Shown: piece after piece, positions 57,755 to 64,000 of the stretch | Layout of the letters: each line of letters starts with the position of its first letter | How positions within the stretch are numbered: position 1 is the stretch's first letter | Source: Streptomyces aurantiacus | Lineage (GTDB): Bacteria; Actinomycetota; Actinomycetes; Streptomycetales; Streptomycetaceae | Direction of reading: 5' to 3' | DNA: 64,000 nucleotides | Assembly (NCBI RefSeq): GCF_027107535.1 | Contig: NZ_CP114283.1 | Span: 6,324,001-6,388,000, forward strand | Position numbers and translations under genes: made by a program | Notes under the pieces: model-generated | What the model was told of the DNA's origin: nothing | Databases searched by the model: none | What the model saw: only the letters and a program-made list of their open reading frames with translations

Positions 57755-58792
57755 ATGGGGGACGAGAAGGGCCCGTCACCGTCCGAGCCTCGAGACTCCG
57801 CCGAGTTCGTCGCGCATCTACGGCTCCTCAAACAACAGTCGGGACTGACCTACCGGCAGTTGGAGAAGCGTGCGGCGGAGTGCGGGAAGGCACTTGCGCG
57901 CAGCACGCTGGCGGATGTCCTGCGCCGGGACACTCTGCCGCGCCCGGAGCTGCTCGCCGCCTTCGTGCATGCCTGTGGGGAGGGCCGGCACACACGGGCG
58001 TGGCTCGAACGGCGGGACAGCATCGCCGCTTCGGAGCGGTGCCGGGTCACCGTGCCCCTGCGGGAGGAGCCCGCTCCGGCCGAGCCGCCCACGGAGCCGA
58101 CGGCGGTGCGCGCGCGCCGGCTCCGACCGCACGTCCTGCGCGGTCACGTATCCGTCATGACCGTCTCGGCGGCCGCCGTGCTCGTCCTCGCCATCGCCAT
58201 GGGTGTCTGGGTCCTCGCGCCGGGCGGCGTGGCGGACGGGGCGGCTTCCGGCGACTGCCCGGACGCCCTGGCTCCGGGCGAGTACGGGCCCTGCGTCCGG
58301 CAGGTGCAGCTGCATCTGCGCCAGCACGCGCTCGACCTCCCGGTGGACGCGTCCTTCGGCCCGCTGACGCGGGCGCGCGTGGCGGCCTTCCAGGGCATGT
58401 CCCGGCTCCCGGTGACCGGCGTGGTGGACCGTGCCACCAGGGACGCGTTGGACCACCGGGGTTCCACGGCTCTGGCCCAGGCCCGCCGCTGGTCGTCCGC
58501 CCGGGTGGAACGGCGGCTGCGCGTCGCCTTCCCCGAGGATCCCGGGGCTGCCGTCACGCTGGCCCGCTGCCTGTCGAACCTGGACCCGCTGTGGGCCTGG
58601 GACGGCGGCTCGGCCGACCGCTCGGCGTGGCGTTGGGGGCTGTTCCAGCTCACGGACCAGGACATCAAGGGGCTGGGCGGCACGACGAGGAACGCCCTGG
58701 ATCCCGAGTGGAACATCCGGGCCGGACGCGCCATCTGGGAACGCGAGCGGGGCTTCGTCCGCTGGACCTGCCACCCCGCCAGGGCCGGATGA
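57755..58792 (+). CDS. HTH - transmembrane - peptidoglycan-binding - lysozyme-like protein
   Basis: A 345-residue multidomain protein. Residues about 17-75 look like an Xre-type helix-turn-helix (LKQQSGLTYRQLEKRAAECG, LARSTLADVLRRD). Residues about 133-155 are a transmembrane span (VMTVSAAAVLVLAIAMGVWV). Outside follow a PG_binding_1 domain (about 170-237; GPCVRQVQLHLRQHALDLPV, FGPLTRARVAAFQ) and a C-terminal lysozyme/SLT-like domain (about 250-343; AWRWGLFQLTDQDI). At the position where SLT domains carry the catalytic Glu (A-R-C-E-S-N) this one has Leu273 (ARCLSNLDP), so it may bind rather than cut glycan. The arrangement suggests a sensor that links cell-wall state to DNA. ATG 57755 has AGGA 8 bp upstream; an ATG at 57746 is possible. 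Confidence 0.75.
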   Translation: MGDEKGPSPSEPRDSAEFVAHLRLLKQQSGLTYRQLEKRAAECGKALARSTLADVLRRDTLPRPELLAAFVHACGEGRHTRAWLERRDSIAASERCRVTVPLREEPAPAEPPTEPTAVRARRLRPHVLRGHVSVMTVSAAAVLVLAIAMGVWVLAPGGVADGAASGDCPDALAPGEYGPCVRQVQLHLRQHALDLPVDASFGPLTRARVAAFQGMSRLPVTGVVDRATRDALDHRGSTALAQARRWSSARVERRLRVAFPEDPGAAVTLARCLSNLDPLWAWDGGSADRSAWRWGLFQLTDQDIKGLGGTTRNALDPEWNIRAGRAIWERERGFVRWTCHPARAG

Positions 58793-58947
58793 AGCGCGCG
58801 GCGCCGGCCGAGCGGACGAGCAGCCGGACGACCGCCTCCCGGGTCCCCGCCCCGGTACGCCGGCCACGGTGACGACGGCCGCCCAGGCGGGGTCGTACGC
58901 TTCGGGGTACGTTCGAGGACCGGCACCCGCCCTTTGGTGACGATTCG

Positions 58948-59946
58948 TCAGCGATGCCCGCGGGATGGCGAGTTGGCGCTCACTCGATGAGCGGCGGCCT
59001 TCTCGGCGGCGAGGGCGAGCGCGCGCCGGTCGGGTGCGCCGCCCGGCGGGAGCACCGGCTGGACGCACACGTCGGCCACGAGCCCACGGACCGACACGAC
59101 CCGCCACACCGAGGCGAGCAGCGAATCGTCTCCCACGAACGCGGGTGCGGTGGTCACCGTGCCCTCCTCGCGCCGGTAGTGGAGCCGCACCGGCTGGACG
59201 GGCACGCCCGCGTCCAGGGCGGCCTGGAACACCGCCCTGCGGAAGGGCCCCCGGGCCCGGCCGCACCACGTGCTTCCCTCCGGGAAGACCGCGACCGCGG
59301 CGCCCTCACGCAGGATGTCCGCGATCCGTTCGACGGTGCCCGGCAGCGCGCGCAGACGGTCGCGCTCGATGAACAGCGCGCCGCTGCTCGCGGTGAGCGC
59401 CCCGGCGACGGGCCACTGCCTGATCTCCGCCTTGGCCAGCATCCGGCCGGGACGGACGGCGGCGAGCAGCGGGATGTCCAGCCAGGAGATGTGGTTGGCC
59501 ACCAGAAGCAGGCCACCGGTCGGCGGGGCCGCCCCGGTGGTCCGTACGCGTACGCCCGTGGCGCGCACGATCGTCCGGCACCACTTTCTGACGAGCCGGT
59601 CGCGCGGGGCGTCGGGGATCCGTCCCACGAGCGGGATGAGCATGATCCCGGCGACGACCACGACGAGCAGCGAGACCAGCCGGAGCACGGCACGCGGTAC
59701 GTCCGTGACCGCCCGCCCGGACTCCACACAGGTCCGGGGAGTGCAGGGCGCGCCGGGCAGCCAGGCGCTCGCCGCGGCGGCGGCCGGGGGCGCCCCGGCC
59801 GGGCGGGAGAGGACCGGCACGCCGCCGTGGCGCGGGCGTGGCACCGTCCCGGCGTCCAGGAGCGCCGCGGCGCCCGCGCCCGGGCCGGCGAAGCCCGCCG
59901 TGGCTCGGCGGGGGCGCGGGGGCGCACCGATGTGGGGCGCGCTCAT
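58948..59946 (-). CDS. olsA: Lyso-ornithine lipid O-acyltransferase (OlsA, PlsC-like)
   Basis: A 332-residue acyltransferase. It has the HX4D motif NHISWLD at about residue 150 and the PEGS motif VFPEGSTWCG at about 215, both of the PlsC (LPLAT) family. A poorly conserved N-terminal stretch of about 90 residues with Pro/Ala precedes a hydrophobic segment (LRLVSLLVVVVAGIMLIPL) that anchors it. The start ATG overlaps the olsB stop (ATGA), so it acts with OlsB; for that reason I call it OlsA, which esterifies lyso-ornithine lipid, rather than PlsC. Confidence 0.82.
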   Translation of the reverse strand: MSAPHIGAPPRPRRATAGFAGPGAGAAALLDAGTVPRPRHGGVPVLSRPAGAPPAAAAASAWLPGAPCTPRTCVESGRAVTDVPRAVLRLVSLLVVVVAGIMLIPLVGRIPDAPRDRLVRKWCRTIVRATGVRVRTTGAAPPTGGLLLVANHISWLDIPLLAAVRPGRMLAKAEIRQWPVAGALTASSGALFIERDRLRALPGTVERIADILREGAAVAVFPEGSTWCGRARGPFRRAVFQAALDAGVPVQPVRLHYRREEGTVTTAPAFVGDDSLLASVWRVVSVRGLVADVCVQPVLPPGGAPDRRALALAAEKAAAHRVSANSPSRGHR

Positions 59947-60716
59947 CACGCGGGCACGAGGGAGAGGAAGTGCCGCAGATAGCGCGGGTCGACCCGTCGC
60001 ATCGACAGCAGCACGTACAGATCGGCGACCCCGAAGTCCGGGTCGTGGGCGGGTTCCGCGCAGACCCAGGCCCCGAGCCGCAGGTAGCCGCGCAGCAGCG
60101 GGGGGAGTTCGGTGCGAGCGGGGCGCGCGACGCCCTCGGCGTTCCAGGGCCGCAGCGGCCGTACGCGGTACTCGTCGGGTGCCAGGTACCGGCCCCGCAC
60201 CCGGTCCCAGGTTCCCGCGGCGAGCGCGCCGCCGTCGGTGAGCGGGACCGAGCAGCAGCCCGCCAGCCACTCGTGGCCGCCGTCGGTCATGTAGCGGGCG
60301 ATACCGGCCCAGATCAGTGCGATGACGGCGCCGTCGCGGTGGTCGGGGTGGACGCAGGAGCGTCCGACCTCGACGAGTCCGGAGCGGATCTTGGCGAGGG
60401 GTCCGAGGTCGAACTCGCTCTCCGAGTACAGCCGTCCGGCGACCGCGGCGCGTTCGGGCGGCAGCAGCCGGTAGGTTCCGACGACCTGGCCGGTCGTGGT
60501 GTCGCGCACGAGCAGGTGGTCGCAGTACGCGTCGAAGACGTCGGTGTCGAGGCCCGGCTGCGAGGTGGTCAGCAGGGCGCCCATCTCGCCGGCGAACACG
60601 TCGTGGCGCAGTCGCTGTGCGGCCCGGACGTCGGACTCGTCGCGGGCGAGGGTGACGGTGTAGCGGGCGGGTGCCGTCGACAGTGGGGGGCTGTCGAGCG
60701 TGGAAACGCCGGTCAT
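59946..60716 (-). CDS. olsB: Ornithine N-acyltransferase (OlsB, GNAT fold)
   Basis: A 256-residue GNAT-type acyltransferase. RYTVTLARDESDVRAAQRLR and HDVFAGEMGA open the domain, followed by DAYCDHLLVRDTTTGQVVGT, the SEFDLGPLA and VEVGRSCVHPDHRDG segments, and WLAGCCSVPL. These are the marks of OlsB, which transfers a 3-hydroxyacyl chain from acyl carrier protein to the alpha-amino group of ornithine. With the overlapping olsA it makes ornithine lipids, phosphate-free membrane lipids often used under phosphate shortage. No clear Pho box is seen upstream. Confidence 0.85.
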   Translation of the reverse strand: MTGVSTLDSPPLSTAPARYTVTLARDESDVRAAQRLRHDVFAGEMGALLTTSQPGLDTDVFDAYCDHLLVRDTTTGQVVGTYRLLPPERAAVAGRLYSESEFDLGPLAKIRSGLVEVGRSCVHPDHRDGAVIALIWAGIARYMTDGGHEWLAGCCSVPLTDGGALAAGTWDRVRGRYLAPDEYRVRPLRPWNAEGVARPARTELPPLLRGYLRLGAWVCAEPAHDPDFGVADLYVLLSMRRVDPRYLRHFLSLVPA

Positions 60717-60935
60717 GGCTCTCTCCTGGTCATGGGCCGGATGCGGCGGAGCGGCGCGGCGGGCCGTTGCGTACGGCCCGTGCGCTCCTGTTCTTCCGAT
60801 GCCGGCTGACCGGCGAGTAACCCGTGGAGAGAGGCCGGGTGTGAGCTTGCTGAATGCCAGGGGGTGCTTGGCGGGACCGGGGTTGAGCACCACATCGGTC
60901 CCGCCCGTCCGCACCCTCGGCGAACGTTCGGTGGG

Positions 60936-61068
60936 GCGCCCCGGCAGGGGCGCGGATCGGACGGCGGCTCGCACGGCCCCGTCAGGGGCGCGGATTCGAC
61001 GGCGCCCCGTGCGGCCCCGTCAGGGGCGCGGGGAACTGCGCGACCAGCCCTCACGCACCCGCAGTCGA
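60936..61068 (+). repeat. Tandem array of the dispersed intergenic repeat (three heads, one tail)
   Basis: Three hairpin heads in a row, GCGCCCCGGCAGGGGCGCGG (60936), GGCCCCGTCAGGGGCGCGG (60975) and GGCCCCGTCAGGGGCGCGG (61013), about 38 bp apart, end in one full tail (GGGGAACTGCGCGACCAGCC, then CACGCACCCGCAG). It fills much of the 389-bp gap (60717-61105) between olsB and sdhB and lies downstream of the sdh operon, where it can act as a multiple terminator. The rest of the gap, next to olsB, shows no gene. Confidence 0.8.
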
Positions 61069-61105
61069 ACAACAGCAGTCGATCAACGGCCGGCCCAGCG
61101 GAGCG

Positions 61106-61851
61106 CTACCGCTTGGCCGACCTGCGCGTGGCCCGCAGCCACTCCTTGTTCATCCCCGTGATGGAGACCAGCGGAATCCCCTTCGGGCACACGGTGGCGC
61201 ACTCCCCCGCGAGCGTGCACCCCCCGAACCCCTCCTCGTCCATCTGCGCCACCATGTCGAGCACCCGCGTCTCCCGCTCGGGCGCCCCCTGCGGCAGGAC
61301 GTTGAGGTGGTTCACCTTGGCCGAGGTGAACAGCATGGCGGCGCCGTTCGGGCAGGCCGCCACGCATGCCCCGCACCCGATGCACTCCGCGTGCTCGAAC
61401 GCGAAGTCCGCGTCCGGCTTGGGCACCGGCGTGGCGTGCGCCTCCGGCGCGGCCCCCGTCGGCACGGTCACGTACCCGCCGGCCTGGATGATCCGGTCGA
61501 AGGCGGACCGGTCGACGACCAGGTCCTTCACCACCGGGAAGGCGGAGGCGCGCCACGGCTCGACGTCGATCGTGTCGCCGTCCTCGAAGGACCGCATGTG
61601 CAGTTGGCAGGAGGTCGTGCGCTCGGGCCCGTGCGCGTCGCCGTTGATGACGAGCGAGCAGGCTCCGCAGATGCCCTCGCGGCAGTCGTGGTCGAAGGCG
61701 ACGGGGTCGTCGCCCCTGAGGATGAGCTCCTCGTTGAGGGTGTCCAGCATCTCCAGGAAGGACATGTCGGCCGAGATGCCGTCGACCTCGTACGTGGACA
61801 TCGCTCCGTCTGCGTCGGCGTTCCGCTGCCGCCAGACGCGCAGGGTGAGCT

Positions 61852-61855
<4 letters not shown>
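61106..61855 (-). CDS. sdhB: Succinate dehydrogenase/fumarate reductase iron-sulfur subunit
   Basis: A 249-residue subunit. The 2Fe-2S ligands are in [20 protein letters not shown] with TTSCQLHMR, and the 4Fe-4S/3Fe-4S sites are [14 protein letters not shown] and [17 protein letters not shown]. It passes electrons from the flavin to the membrane subunit. It is the last gene of the sdhCAB operon; its ATG overlaps the sdhA stop (ATGA). The form with a 650-residue SdhA and single SdhC is the type with one cytochrome b subunit. Confidence 0.93.
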
Positions 61856-63804
<1,949 letters not shown>

Positions 63805-63805
63805 G

Positions 63806-64000
63806 TCAGCTCACCACTTTGGTCATCACGCCCACGGGTACGGCGATGAAACCCACCGTCAGCACCAGTGCGAGCACGTTGGCGATGGTCTTGAAGGCGC
63901 GGTCGCGGGTGCGGCTGCCCACGCCGAGGGTCTGTGCGGCGCTCCAGAAGCCGTGCCGCACGTGCAGGCCGAGCGCGAGCATCGCGACGAGGTAGATGAC
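63806..64000 (-). CDS. sdhC: Succinate dehydrogenase cytochrome b subunit, C-terminal part
   Basis: Only the last 64 codons are in the window; the gene runs off the right edge. The translated end reads [40 protein letters not shown] and [20 protein letters not shown] ending KVVS. The [15 protein letters not shown] motif with its heme-ligand His and the two terminal membrane spans are those of the single-subunit (type B) succinate dehydrogenase cytochrome b. It is directly followed by sdhA. Confidence 0.88.
   Translation of the reverse strand, partial: VIYLVAMLALGLHVRHGFWSAAQTLGVGSRTRDRAFKTIANVLALVLTVGFIAVPVGVMTKVVS

Noticed and set aside
58948..59946. General phospholipid acyltransferase PlsC
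   Set aside because: The family fits, but the start-stop overlap with olsB makes the ornithine-lipid enzyme more likely.

Overview
The window is Streptomyces-type chromosomal DNA. It has very high GC, many GTG (and one TTG) starts with GGAGG-type ribosome binding sites, densely packed genes with ATGA/GTGA overlaps, perfect GC-rich hairpins between convergent genes, and a typical actinobacterial gene set (FBP zinc finger, EgtABCD, SigR-type promoter, DtxR/IdeR-type iron box). From memory, not checked, the order CYP102-like P450 - rhamnose genes - thioredoxin - ergothioneine - ornithine lipid - succinate dehydrogenase resembles an arm region of the Streptomyces coelicolor chromosome. I saw no tRNA, rRNA, CRISPR array, insertion sequence or prophage.

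Layout. 1-10 kb: a cut-off phosphotransferase, small unknown proteins, an FBP protein divergent from a FUSC-type membrane protein, an iron-box-controlled DUF2470 protein, a TetR regulator divergent from a stand-alone CYP102/BM3-like P450, a Cys-rich pentapeptide protein, a PIG-L deacetylase and an S33 peptidase. 10.2-23.1 kb: a complete L-rhamnose regulon, with a LacI regulator, a secreted beta-propeller protein, a mutarotase and an ABC importer on the minus strand, facing isomerase, aldolase/dehydrogenase fusion and kinase on the plus strand. Two promoters carry matching LacI-type operators. 23.3-26.2 kb: lutABC, which can turn the L-lactate made from rhamnose into pyruvate. 26.2-26.7 kb: fossil heads of two betaine-type ABC transporter genes fused tail to tail.

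26.8-37.3 kb: a secreted AA10-like LPMO with a membrane anchor, a lone squalene/phytoene synthase-like enzyme, a DUF1996 secreted protein, pirin, a TPR protein, a CorC/CNNM-like pair, a PepSY membrane protein and peptide deformylase. 37.5-49.2 kb: a disulfide oxidoreductase divergent from a thioredoxin with a SigR-type promoter, pobA with its own LacI regulator, a TetR/NADPH-FMN reductase pair with twin operators, a HAD phosphatase, an amidase, an NfeD-like protein plus flotillin, a PemK/MazF-like protein and a PARG-like macrodomain protein.

49.4-64 kb: the ergothioneine operon egtABCD followed by dodecin, a HAD phosphatase, a TerC transporter, a luciferase-like oxidoreductase, a small secreted I36-like protein divergent from a membrane protein that joins a cytoplasmic HTH to an extracellular peptidoglycan-binding and apparently inactive lysozyme-like domain, the olsBA pair for ornithine lipids, a tandem array of a dispersed intergenic repeat, and the sdhCAB operon, cut by the right edge.

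The most notable items are the rhamnose-to-pyruvate gene set with its secreted propeller enzyme, the HTH-TM-pseudolysozyme protein, the P450 BM3-like protein without reductase, and the fossil ABC transporter.
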